This document shows, piece after piece, positions 10,958 through 21,503 of a stretch of 64,000 bases of DNA. A program made the translations under genes and the position numbers. The stretch lies in the NCBI GenBank assembly GCA_963727765.1, contig CAVSGZ010000012.1:124001-188000 (forward strand), in the 5' to 3' direction. Numbering within the stretch: position 1 is the first letter of the stretch; each line of letters starts with the position of its first letter. The stretch is from FEN-299 sp963727765 (GTDB lineage Bacteria > Acidobacteriota > Vicinamibacteria > Vicinamibacterales > Fen-181). The notes beneath the pieces were generated by a model, which was given only the letters and a program-made list of their open reading frames with translations, made no database searches and was not told the DNA's origin.

Positions 10958-11936
10958 TCAGTCCCTTCCGAGCGCACACAACTCCACGACCAGCCGTTCG
11001 AGGAGCACCTGCGGATCTCCGCCCGATGTTTTCAGCGAGAGGTCCGTCCGCAGGAGCGCGTCGAGGGCGCGCGGCAGGTCCCGGGGCGCCGTGCTGCGCT
11101 CGACCGCCGACCGCAGCAGGCCGAGCAGCATGTAGGGCGAGGCCGCCTCGGCCATCTCCAATCGCAATTCCTTGAGAGCGGCCGCCGTCCGGTGGTCGGC
11201 CACCTCGGCCCACAACTGCTTGGCGCCCCGCGCGGCCTCCTGCCTGGACACGACCTCCAGCACCTGCTCCGCCCCGATCTCCGTCCGGCCGGCGGCGTAG
11301 AGCGCGACCCGCTCGACATCGTCGCGCAGCCGGGCCACGTCGCCGCCCGAGCGGTCGCGGAGCGCCTGCCTGGCGCGGGCGTCGAACCGCACGCCGTGCT
11401 CCCGCTCGAGCGCGACCAGCACGTCGACCGACGCGTCGCACGCCACCACCGCGGCCCGCTTGGCGAGCGCCCCGAACTGACGCTGCAGGCCGTGCCCGAA
11501 CAGCGCCACGACGGCGTGGGCGTAGGGGCGCTCGGCATAGTCTTTCAGCATCGAGAAGATCCGAGCCCTTGCCGAGCCCCGCGAACTCCTCGTCGTCGGC
11601 ATCTTCCTCGGACTCGCCCGCGCCGCGCGCCCCGGCCGCCTTGGCCCTCCTCCCCGTCAGCAGAACCTGCGCCTGCATCAGCAGGACGACGCGGCGCGAC
11701 GACAACAGGGGGAACGTGCCGGCGGCGTCCAGCACCGCGGCGAGCGTCGTGCCCGAATCGGTTCCGTAGAAGCGCTGCACGTTGAACGCGCGAAGCTCCT
11801 CCTCCACCGAGTCGGCCAGCGCGGACGCGAGCGCGTTCATCTCGGCGTCGTCGTCACCGGTGACGAGGTAGAGCGGTTCGCACTCGCCCCTGGCGATGTG
11901 CTCCCGAACCTGCTTGGGGGTCATCGGGCCTGGCAT
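10958..11936 (-). CDS. holA: DNA polymerase III subunit delta, apparent frameshift
   Basis: HolA opens the beta clamp in the clamp loader. The N-terminal half reads from ATG 11936 (LYLVTGDDDAEMNALASAL, FPLLSSRRVVLLMQ) to about 11550. The rest is in the +1 frame to the stop at 10958 (LKDYAERPYAHAVVALF, RSGGDVARLRDDVERVALYA, LLRTDLSLKTSGGD). Dropping one base near 11549 joins SDLLD to LKDYA and gives about 325 residues, the normal size. Because holA is essential, a sequencing or assembly insertion is more likely than true decay. It sits 6 bases after lptE in the same orientation. Confidence 0.85.
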
Positions 11937-11942
11937 GGGTCC

Positions 11943-12479
11943 TCAAAACGCCTCGAGGATGGCGCTGACCACCGACTGCGCGAAGTCGGCGGCCATGCGG
12001 TCGATGGCATTCGACGACTGGCCGAAGAAGGCGGCGGGGTCGAGCACGCCGCCGCCCGAAGCCAGTTGGTACTCCTCGCGAAACACCTGGTTCTGGTTCT
12101 GCCAGAGCACCTTGTTGTCGGAAGCCTGGACCAGCTCGATGCCGAGCGAGACGCTGATGGTGTAGCGGGTCGCCTGCTGGCTGCTGTTGAAGGCGGTGGG
12201 CGCCAGCGTGATGCTGTTGATCTGCGCCTTCAAGACCGCGTCGACACCGGTGGCCTGCGGGAGAACCTTGTACTTGCCGCGGCCGATGAACTCGGTGCGG
12301 ACCCGCTGCGAGAGCGTCTGGCCGACGTCGTAATACGGCGTGTGGTTGACGAAATCGGGAATGCCGATCGTCTTCACCGTGTCGGGCAGGAACGAGCCGT
12401 GCCCCGCCAGCGTGTACCCGCAGGAGGCTGACGAGAGCGCCGCCGCGATAATCAGCGTGCGGAGAATTCCACCGATCAC
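11943..12479 (-). CDS. lptE: LPS-assembly lipoprotein LptE
   Basis: LptE plugs the LptD barrel and helps deliver LPS to the outer leaflet. The 178-residue protein has a lipoprotein signal (IIAAALSSASC, Cys about 20) followed directly by the family hallmark CGYTLAGHGSFLPDTVKTIGI. The body continues with TLSQRVRTEFIGRG and VSLGIELVQASDNKVLW. It lies between leuS and holA, the classical leuS-lptE-holA order also seen in proteobacteria. lptD is not in the window. Confidence 0.88.
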   Translation of the reverse strand: MIGGILRTLIIAAALSSASCGYTLAGHGSFLPDTVKTIGIPDFVNHTPYYDVGQTLSQRVRTEFIGRGKYKVLPQATGVDAVLKAQINSITLAPTAFNSSQQATRYTISVSLGIELVQASDNKVLWQNQNQVFREEYQLASGGGVLDPAAFFGQSSNAIDRMAADFAQSVVSAILEAF

Positions 12480-12490
12480 AACAACTCCTG

Positions 12491-12522
12491 GCCGAACGCC
12501 GAATGTCGAAAGCCGAAGGCCG

Positions 12523-12525
<3 letters not shown>
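12491..12525. repeat. Heptamer array (GCCGAAN type)
   Basis: Five 7-base units (GCCGAAC, GCCGAAT, GTCGAAA, GCCGAAG, GCCGTCA) fill the leuS-lptE gap; the last unit overlaps the leuS stop codon. Confidence 0.75.
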
Positions 12526-15102
<2,577 letters not shown>

Positions 15103-15111
15103 AATCTTGTA

Positions 15112-15117
15112 ATTATA
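15112..15117 (-). promoter_or_regulatory. Candidate -10 box for leuS, very close to the start codon
   Basis: The minus strand reads TATAAT at 15117-15112, and nine bases separate it from the leuS GTG. A transcript starting about 7 bases downstream would begin 2-3 bases before the start codon. No good -35 is seen 16-18 bases upstream. This is inference from one hexamer in an AT-rich patch. Confidence 0.35.
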
Positions 15118-15123
15118 TCGATT

Positions 15124-15200
15124 CGACTTGCGGCTCGCGACTGGCGGCCGGCGTTGGGCTTCGGCCTACAGGCTTCGGGCTTCAGGCCCCAAGCTCCGGG
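15124..15200. repeat. Heptamer array, eleven units (CGACTTG to CTTCAGG type)
   Basis: Eleven consecutive 7-base units run from CGACTTG through CGGCTCG, CGACTGG, CGGCCGG, CGTTGGG, CTTCGGC, CTACAGG, CTTCGGG, CTTCAGG, CCCCAAG and CTCCGGG. The motif drifts along the array but the period stays at 7. It fills the gap between leuS and the ADOP permease gene. Confidence 0.75.
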
Positions 15201-15228
15201 CGGTCTCACGCGGTCTCCTGCACCTGGT

Positions 15229-17703
15229 TCATAGCTGCCGCAGGACGGCGTTGGGATCAACGCCAGCAGCTCGTCTGGCGGGCATGTAGCAGGCCAGAAA
15301 TGTGACCGCGCACAGAGGGATCGAGACCACCAACATAGCCAGCGAGTCGAACGCGTCGATCCGCGCGACCAGGATGGTTCGGATGGCGAGCCGTGAGGCC
15401 ACTCCGAACAGCACGCCGATCGCGAAACCCTCGATGACGGGACTGAGCCCCTGGCGGAACACGAGCCATTCAATCTGAGCAGCCGTTGCCCCGAGTGACA
15501 GGCGTACGCCGATCTCCTGCGTTCGTTGCGCCACCGACTGGGACAGAACGCCGTAAAGGCCCACCATCGAGAGCAGGAGCGTCAGGCCTCCGAGGCCCGC
15601 CGCCGCCGCGCCAAGCAGGCGGGCCATGACGAGCGGTCCGGCGAGCAGGAGCGAGGCTGCGCCTGATATTCCGATACCCAGGTCAGGATCAACCTGTCGA
15701 ACGGCCGTCCGTAGCGCCTGCACGGCAACGTCGGGGGGAGCGGGTGTCCTCGCGAAGATCACCAGATTCGGCTCGTAGTGCTGGGCGAATGGCACGTAGA
15801 GTGTGTTGCCCATCCCGGAGCGCATCGGACCACCATCGGTGTCCGTCGCTATTCCGACGATGGTGAACGTCTCTGCGGGCGGGCGCCCCCACACCTGGAG
15901 CGTCACCTGCCGGCCGATTGCGTCAGCCGTTCCGAAGAACGCGCGGGCGGTGTGTTCGCTGGCGACGGCGACACGCGGAGAGGACAGTTGATCGCGCTCA
16001 TCGAAGGCTCGACCACGGGTGATACCAACGCCCAGGGTGTCGAAGACGGAGGGCGAAGCCGCCAGAAGGTCCGTGCTTTGTCGGTCCTGGCCCCTCTGCC
16101 GCCGCCCGCTCTCCGAACTGATGTCAGCCCATGCAGTCAGCGTCATCCCGAACGGTGCTCCCGAGCACACGGCCACCTTCTGGACTCCCAAAGTGTGCCG
16201 CGCATTCTCTAGAACGGCATCCACCGCGCGTCGAGCTCGAGGCTCGTCCCACCGTTGGGGGCCAAAGTGCAGCGTTGCCAGCGCCAGACGGTCCAGGGCG
16301 ATACCTGACTTACGCCCTGCGTCTGCAACAAGGACCCGTCCGAGCAGCGCGGCGACGAGCAGGAGTGACACGGAGATGGCGACCTGCCATCGGAGCAAAG
16401 CGCGATGACGCCCGGTCCTCGTCCCAGCGGCGGCGGCTCGGTGCCCTGAGTCAATGTCGGCGGCAGATCGCGTAAGCTGGAGCGCTGGTTCCAGGCCGAA
16501 CACCAAGATCGACAGCACCAATGCGCCGGCGGCAAACAGCAGAGCGGACACGTTCAGATCGGGGCGGAGATAGAACACGCCGCGAGTTGTTGGAACCTCC
16601 AGCGTAAAGGCGACCAGGAGCAAGCGTGTGACCGCCAGTCCAACGAGTCCGCCAGGCAGGGCGACGACCGCGCTCTCGAGGCAGCCGTCGCGGATCAAGC
16701 GCCACCGCGAAGCCCCGAGTGCTCGACGGGTTGCGAGGTCGTGCTGACGACCGACGCCGCGCGCGAGCATGAGGCTGGCGAGGTTCGTGCAAGCGACGAC
16801 CAGAACCAAGCCCGCGACGACCAACACGAGCAGGCCGGCCCTCGATTCTGGCGTGTCGATCTTGCGCTGTGCAAGCAGCCGCGCAGACCAGGTGCGTCGT
16901 CCCATCCGATCAGCGCTGCCAGGCAACCCGATAAGCCCGCGCGCACCGGAAGAGTCGATCCGCCCACCGATCGTCGTGAGTTCGGCGGCCGCGTGCTGCG
17001 CTTCGACGCCCGGGGAGAGGCGACCCACAATCGACAGTCGCCGCCGCGCCCTATCGGCAGCATCGAGAGTCGATCGAGCATCGATGGTCGGGACAGACTC
17101 CAGAGGCATCCATGCTGCGGTGCGGGCTGCCGCAGTGGGCGCAAGGCCGTCGAACGAAATTCTCGCGACGCCAATGACCTCGAACGGTTGTCCTCCGAAT
17201 CGCACCAGCCGGCCGATCACTCGGGGGTCGGCTCCAAATCGTGCGCGCCAGAGTCGTTCGCTTAGGACGAGCACGCTCGCGCGGTGCCGGTCATCAGCCG
17301 GTTGGATGGCGCGCCCAAATGCGCAATCGACGCCGATCGTAGCGAAGTAGCTGCCCGTCACCGCCTCGGCGGTTACGAATTCAGAGCCGTGCTCGCTCGC
17401 GAGACTGGTCTCGACACGCATGGCCGCCGCCAGCAAGGCAAAGCTCTTTTGCGCCGACCGCAGATCCTCGAAGTCCGGTCGCGAAATCAGCGACAGCGAC
17501 GACGACTCCCCGGTCGTCAGCACCATCAGACGGCCGGGTTCGCGAACTGGAGGGGCCTCCCACAGCAGAGAATGGACCAGCGAGTACACCGCGGTGCTGA
17601 AGCCCAGTCCGAGCCCGAGCGATGACACCGCGAAAAGAACGAAGAGGGGCGTCGCCCGCAGACGGCGAACGGTGAGTCTCAGATCTCCCCACAGTCCGTT
17701 CAT
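15229..17703 (-). CDS. MacB/FtsX-type ABC permease of the ADOP kind (no ATPase)
   Basis: This 824-residue membrane protein has the two-halves layout of acidobacterial duplicated orphan permeases. The first half has an N-terminal membrane helix (LRATPLFVLFAVSSLGLGLGF), a large extracytoplasmic MacB_PCD-like domain and an FtsX bundle with ACTNLASLMLARG. The second half repeats this, ending with LLSMVGLYGVLSQSVAQRTQEIGVRLSLGA and a last helix. No Walker motifs occur and no ATPase gene is adjacent. GGAGGGAG upstream supports ATG 17703. It is the third gene after the fulvocin-like precursor and the thioredoxin-fold gene, so it could export or act on that product; this is inference only. Confidence 0.85.
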   Translation of the reverse strand: MNGLWGDLRLTVRRLRATPLFVLFAVSSLGLGLGFSTAVYSLVHSLLWEAPPVREPGRLMVLTTGESSSLSLISRPDFEDLRSAQKSFALLAAAMRVETSLASEHGSEFVTAEAVTGSYFATIGVDCAFGRAIQPADDRHRASVLVLSERLWRARFGADPRVIGRLVRFGGQPFEVIGVARISFDGLAPTAAARTAAWMPLESVPTIDARSTLDAADRARRRLSIVGRLSPGVEAQHAAAELTTIGGRIDSSGARGLIGLPGSADRMGRRTWSARLLAQRKIDTPESRAGLLVLVVAGLVLVVACTNLASLMLARGVGRQHDLATRRALGASRWRLIRDGCLESAVVALPGGLVGLAVTRLLLVAFTLEVPTTRGVFYLRPDLNVSALLFAAGALVLSILVFGLEPALQLTRSAADIDSGHRAAAAGTRTGRHRALLRWQVAISVSLLLVAALLGRVLVADAGRKSGIALDRLALATLHFGPQRWDEPRARRAVDAVLENARHTLGVQKVAVCSGAPFGMTLTAWADISSESGRRQRGQDRQSTDLLAASPSVFDTLGVGITRGRAFDERDQLSSPRVAVASEHTARAFFGTADAIGRQVTLQVWGRPPAETFTIVGIATDTDGGPMRSGMGNTLYVPFAQHYEPNLVIFARTPAPPDVAVQALRTAVRQVDPDLGIGISGAASLLLAGPLVMARLLGAAAAGLGGLTLLLSMVGLYGVLSQSVAQRTQEIGVRLSLGATAAQIEWLVFRQGLSPVIEGFAIGVLFGVASRLAIRTILVARIDAFDSLAMLVVSIPLCAVTFLACYMPARRAAGVDPNAVLRQL

Positions 17704-17755
17704 CAGGTTCTCCCTCCGGCGGCGAGTCTACTTCGGCCTCTCGTCGCCGATTCGG

Positions 17756-17777
17756 TGCTCCTTGCGTGCTCCTTGCG
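17756..17777. repeat. Perfect 11-base direct repeat
   Basis: TGCTCCTTGCG occurs twice back to back in the 159-base gap between the thioredoxin-fold gene and the ADOP permease. One helical turn of spacing would suit an operator, but no binding protein is known. Confidence 0.45.
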
Positions 17778-17862
17778 TACTCGGTCCGCCGATCTCTTCG
17801 CCGTTGCCCGTTTCGTCCCTCTCTAGCGCCGCGCACCCAATTGCCGAGACTGCCCACGCCGC

Positions 17863-18414
17863 TCAGGACGGGCGAATCGGATGGCTCTTGAGGATGTCTC
17901 GGATCTTGTCCAGCCCGGCGTTATCGGTCTGCGCTCCCTCGTGCACGAAGAGTATAGTGGCGTGGGCGTCGATGACGACAAGGGTCGGGACCACGGTGAG
18001 CCGAGTGCGTTCGATTGGCCAGACGATCACCTCACTTCGAGCAATTCCGATGCCCCGAGCGAACGCTAGTTCAGATTCGAAGGTGCCACCGACGGCGACC
18101 ATCAGCATTCGTGAGCCTGGTCGCTGGCGGAGCATTTCTGAAACCTGCGCGAAGGCCGTCCTCGATGCTTGACATGCGGGGCAACTGCTTCGCGCAAACA
18201 CAATCGCCGTGATTCCAGCCGATCCGATCGCTGAGGGCGGAATATCGAAACGACCGCCCACCCCATAACGGCGCCCGTAATGGGCGGGAATATTGACGAT
18301 ACGCCGCAGTTCGCGTGAACGGAGGAGTACGACCATCGCGCCCATCGCCATCAATGCCAGAACAGTCGCAACCGTTGCCGTTCGCCTAAGTATGGTCACC
18401 TCTGTGTGATGCAC
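17863..18414 (-). CDS. Membrane-anchored thioredoxin-fold protein with CPAC motif
   Basis: The product has 183 residues. GTG 18414 is chosen because AGGAGG lies 9 bases upstream; a longer open frame to 18849 is low-complexity and unlikely. One membrane helix (about 12-32, VATVLALMAMGAMVVLL) is followed by a TlpA/DsbE-like thioredoxin fold: IVFARSSCPACQASRTAF holds the CxxC pair, and VVPTLVVID supplies the cis-Pro loop. It should face the periplasm and oxidise, reduce or isomerise disulfides. It lies 190 bases after the gene for an eight-cysteine fulvocin-like peptide, a likely substrate (inference). Confidence 0.72.
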   Translation of the reverse strand: MHHTEVTILRRTATVATVLALMAMGAMVVLLRSRELRRIVNIPAHYGRRYGVGGRFDIPPSAIGSAGITAIVFARSSCPACQASRTAFAQVSEMLRQRPGSRMLMVAVGGTFESELAFARGIGIARSEVIVWPIERTRLTVVPTLVVIDAHATILFVHEGAQTDNAGLDKIRDILKSHPIRPS

Positions 18415-18604
18415 GGTGCATGGCCTCCTCTCCATCGCGGTCGCTGGAGCGCTCACTGTGGCGATCGGGTTCCACGGCGCCCGCGGTTGCCTTCGTGTCT
18501 CCGACTTCATTTTGGATGGGCCAGACACGGTGCTTCGGCCTCGGCTCTGCACGTCGTCGCCTCGTGCTGGCCCCACACTCCTCAATACCGGTCGTCGAGC
18601 GACT

Positions 18605-19294
18605 TTACCCTTGGATCTCAAGCGAGCAGAGCCCGTCGCAGGGCCAAGATCCCAGGAACCCGCACCCGGGATATTGGACGCTGCACCCTTCGAGTTCGCT
18701 GCAGTGCATGCCGAACGAGCACGAGAACATCGAATCGCGGCTGCAGTTGCAGTTCCCGCCAGCCTGAACGACGAAGTGATCCACCATGAACTGTTCGAGG
18801 CGAACACGGATGGGTAGGTTAGCTGTCGAGCCCGACTTGGTGCCGGCACTCATGAAGAAGACCCGCGCGTCTTCGCCAAGTAGAGCGGCCAATCGTTCGC
18901 CCGTCCTCCTTGCCGCGAACCGAAGTGCCGGATCGGCTGCCGCCACGAAGAGCTCAGGACGAGCGAGAGCTATGGCTTGAGTGACTACTTGTCTTTGCGC
19001 TTCAGTCGCCTTCGGATGGTCGCGCAGGTAGTCGGACAACATCTCACGCCACAGCGCGGCACGCGCCCCTGGCGTCATCTTCGAGAGGGCCGCAACCTGA
19101 TACGCGGCAGGATAGCTGCGGAGGTCCATGGCCGCGCGCTCGAGGTCGGAGGCGTCTAAGCGGTCGGCCCATGCAAGCGCGACTCCGTTCGGACCGTCGT
19201 ATTGGAGGACATCGAGAACCAGGATGTCGCCGGAAACCGAAACCGCTGCGGCCAATACGAAAAGAATGAGCAATCGTCGCGTCTTTGTCGTCAC
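18605..19294 (-). CDS. Fulvocin-C-related cysteine-rich bacteriocin-like precursor
   Basis: The product has 229 residues. GTG 19294 has AAAGGTGA 8 bases upstream and gives a hydrophobic N-terminus (LLILFVLAAAVSVSGDILV) typical of a signal peptide. Residues about 35-175 are a helical leader (AYQVAALSKMTPGARAALW, HPKATEAQRQVVTQAIAL). The last 50 residues start VQAGGNCNCSRDS and hold eight cysteines spaced C-x1-C-x7-C-x5-C-x5-C-x6-C-x7-C-x3-C. From memory, the myxobacterial bacteriocin fulvocin C also has eight cysteines at almost the same spacing and begins with an NCSCS motif. Secretion and disulfide folding are likely. Antibacterial activity is not shown. Confidence 0.72.
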   Translation of the reverse strand: MTTKTRRLLILFVLAAAVSVSGDILVLDVLQYDGPNGVALAWADRLDASDLERAAMDLRSYPAAYQVAALSKMTPGARAALWREMLSDYLRDHPKATEAQRQVVTQAIALARPELFVAAADPALRFAARRTGERLAALLGEDARVFFMSAGTKSGSTANLPIRVRLEQFMVDHFVVQAGGNCNCSRDSMFSCSFGMHCSELEGCSVQYPGCGFLGSWPCDGLCSLEIQG

Positions 19295-19943
19295 TTGTGT
19301 CACCTTTCTATTGCTGATGGACTTTCTGTCCACCCGCGGGTATCGCCGTGAGGGCTCGAACACGAATAAGGGCGGTGCGGGACGTCGGCAACAGGACGGA
19401 GGGCCGCGCTCTGACGGCCGAGCACTCCGTGAACAGCTCGGAAGAATCGAGCGCACGACGGGCCCAGTGATTGTCCACCCCGCAGACTGCCACATTGCAA
19501 TCACGATTCACGCCCCTGCCGGCCGTTTGCTCCAATCGCCGAGAATGACCACTGAGCAGAGTGGGCGCAATACACCCTCGAGGAACTCGATCGGCCAGTG
19601 CCGAGGCTTTGTTCCGGCCGACGTCACGCCCGTGGAACCGCCGACGGTTCGAATTCGTCAGGCCGACCTCGGCGTCATCCAGGAGTACCAGGGCACCGAT
19701 ACCCTTGCGCGCCAAGGTCGCTGCTATTTGGCTGACAGGCCCACGGAAGAAAGGTCCGCATCAGTTGCCCCACGACCGGGTGGCACAAGCTGCTCGCTCA
19801 ACGACAACGATTGCCTCGGATGTTCTGCGCAGTCGATTTGCTTCGCAACGGACTTATTGCGCCAAAGACCGCCACGTCTTAAGATGGCGGCCTTTGTCAA
19901 ATGATGGCGAATCTGACCTGACTGTCTTACCGGGAACGATCCC
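19295..19943. other. Long divergent intergenic region of the accessory island
   Basis: About 650 bases separate the minus-strand precursor operon from the plus-strand HTH gene. No convincing gene is seen; base composition is lower in GC than the flanks. A 119-codon plus-strand frame (ATG 19545 to TGA 19904) with a Cys-containing tail (SCSLNDNDCLGCSAQS) is possible but lacks a ribosome site. A hairpin lies at 19864-19896. Confidence 0.4.
19864..19896. terminator. Bidirectional hairpin carrying inverted TGGCGG half-sites
   Basis: CCGCCA (19869-19874) and TGGCGG (19885-19890) form a perfect 6-bp stem, extended by flanking AAAG and CTTT, around a loop that is itself self-complementary (TCTTAAGA). 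It could be a weak intrinsic terminator or an operator: the same TGGCGG core is repeated before the gene at 20877. Confidence 0.45.
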
Positions 19944-20645
19944 ATGGCCGACCGGATTCTCAGAGGATGGAAAGAGATCGCCGCGAGTCTCGGGACGTCG
20001 GAGCGGACGGCCCTGCGCTGGGCGAAGGAGATGGGCTTACCCGTCCAGCACCTTGGGGACAGCCCGCGCGCACCGGTCCTCGCCTACGAACAAGAGCTCC
20101 AGGCCTGGATGGCAGGGTCCGCCCGACAGCGGTCCCCCGGCCACGCCGGCACGGCTGAGTCCGTCAGCGAGATACTGGACAGGCGCGAGGGCGGCATCCC
20201 GCAGCCAGCGGACGGTGGCGTCACGGCCAGGCCGACCCGCAAGACGCTCTGGCTCGCCGGTCTGCTGGCCCTCTCCCTGCCGCTTGCCGCGTGGGTCGTA
20301 GCGTCCGGAGTCTCCACCTCGCGCGACACCGCACCGAGGCCTCGCCCGGCCACCCTGCACAAGTCGGTGACCTTACGGCTTCGCGCGCCCGGCGCCTCGG
20401 ATGCCACGCTGGTCGCACCCGACGGTGGTTCTACCACCGTCACCCTTCCGGGAAGACCGCCCTTCCAGCTCAAGAGTTCGGTTTCCGGCGGGCGACTTCG
20501 GCTCGAGGTCACGCAGGCCGACGCGGAAGCCTCGGGAGTGGCGCCCCTCGTCGTAGAGATCGATCCCTCTGCCACCGTTCGCCTGAAGCGGCCCTACCCA
20601 CTCGAGATGACATGGGTCGCGCCAGCCGGACCCAAGGTTTGGTAG
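19944..20645 (+). CDS. HTH-transmembrane regulator with extracytoplasmic beta domain
   Basis: The 233-residue protein begins with a helix-turn-helix of the MerR/excisionase type seen in acidobacterial regulators (GWKEIAASLGTSERTALRWAKEMGLPV, shown here in part: WKEIAASLGTSERTALRWA). A linker follows, then one membrane helix at about 98-120 (LWLAGLLALSLPLAAWVVA), and a C-terminal domain (131-233) rich in short beta strands: ATLVAPDGGSTTVTLPG. The latter resembles the middle of the secreted protein encoded at 20877 (ATLVVVPGSTATVTMPG). This suggests one-component transmembrane signalling, with the outer domain sensing a partner. The exact ligand and target DNA are unknown. Confidence 0.7.
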   Translation: MADRILRGWKEIAASLGTSERTALRWAKEMGLPVQHLGDSPRAPVLAYEQELQAWMAGSARQRSPGHAGTAESVSEILDRREGGIPQPADGGVTARPTRKTLWLAGLLALSLPLAAWVVASGVSTSRDTAPRPRPATLHKSVTLRLRAPGASDATLVAPDGGSTTVTLPGRPPFQLKSSVSGGRLRLEVTQADAEASGVAPLVVEIDPSATVRLKRPYPLEMTWVAPAGPKVW

Positions 20646-20760
20646 TTCACCCCCAGAGAAACCTCACCCGTCAGCGCCATGCCCCCACCTACCGCCGGGA
20701 TCCGCCGCCCGGATGGACCGCCGCGCGCCCAACCACCGGTTCCCTCTCAACCCAGGCTGA

Positions 20761-20800
20761 ACTTGGCGGTCTTTGGCGGTAGTTGGCGGTAGATGGCAGT
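20761..20800. promoter_or_regulatory. Four 10-base direct repeats with TTGGCGGT core
   Basis: Units ACTTGGCGGT, CTTTGGCGGT, AGTTGGCGGT and AGATGGCAGT follow each other without gaps, 77 bases before the start of the Cys-rich secreted protein. One helical turn per unit suggests an operator array; the adjacent HTH protein is the obvious candidate binder (inference). Confidence 0.5.
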
Positions 20801-20876
20801 TCCCGCCTCGCGTCTGGCCGAGTAGACTTCCGACGCGCATTTCCCCGCGCCGCCGTGAAACAGGGAGGACGCCACG

Positions 20877-21503
20877 ATGTTTGGGTACCAGTCGCTAATC
20901 CTGATGCTCATCGCAGCCGGCCTGAACGGTCCAGCTTCTCCTGCCTTTATCCCGACGCCCGGCGTGCCGGCCGATGGGACCGTCGTGTTGTCGGTATCCG
21001 TGGGAGATCGGGCTCCCGCGACCCTCGTCGTCGTCCCCGGATCGACCGCCACCGTGACAATGCCGGGGGGATCCACATTGGCACTCACGCCGTCCCTGTC
21101 TGACACCTTGATGAACCTGCGGGTTCGCGAGCTTCCCAGCCAGATCCAGGGCGGAACGGAGGAGTTGCAGGACTTCACCATCGGGCTCGAGCCAGGCGGG
21201 ACTGCTCAATTCAGTTACGCGGACGCGGTGTTCAAGATCCGCTGGACGGGCACCCGCGAACCGAACGCCGCGGCGGCACCGGATCAGGAATGCAACGACT
21301 GCTGCATCACGTGCGAGGGGATTCGGTACTGCGCGTGCAAGGTGATGACGGTCTGCGCCGATTGCTGCTGCCCGCAATGCTGCAACATCATCGTCGGGAA
21401 GCCAGGGGCCACATCGACTGGCGGCTCGTGCAGTCTCGGATCGTCTGCCGCGGCAGGGAAGGACAAGGAAGAGCAGAGTCTGTCTCACCGCCGGCAACCC
21501 TGA
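20877..21503 (+). CDS. Secreted cysteine-rich protein of unknown function
   Basis: The product has 208 residues. GGGAGG 9 bases upstream supports ATG 20877. An N-terminal hydrophobic segment (SLILMLIAAGL) suggests secretion. Residues about 35-130 are beta-rich and align by eye with the outer domain of the HTH-TM protein just upstream. The C-terminal part has about thirteen Cys in some 45 residues, with blocks ECNDCCITCEG, YCACKVMTVC and ADCCCPQCC, then a Gly/Ser tail. The pattern could bind metal or form disulfides. It is unlike the fulvocin spacing. I do not recognise a named family. Confidence 0.65.
   Translation: MFGYQSLILMLIAAGLNGPASPAFIPTPGVPADGTVVLSVSVGDRAPATLVVVPGSTATVTMPGGSTLALTPSLSDTLMNLRVRELPSQIQGGTEELQDFTIGLEPGGTAQFSYADAVFKIRWTGTREPNAAAAPDQECNDCCITCEGIRYCACKVMTVCADCCCPQCCNIIVGKPGATSTGGSCSLGSSAAAGKDKEEQSLSHRRQP

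Noticed and set aside
15229..17703. Classifying the ADOP permease as part of a complete MacAB or LolCDE exporter
   Set aside because: No ATPase or MacA-like adaptor is adjacent, and the duplicated layout fits orphan permeases better.
18415..18849. N-terminal extension of the thioredoxin-fold protein
   Set aside because: The extension is Arg/Ser/Pro-rich and overlaps the precursor's cysteine-coding end; a good ribosome site precedes GTG 18414.
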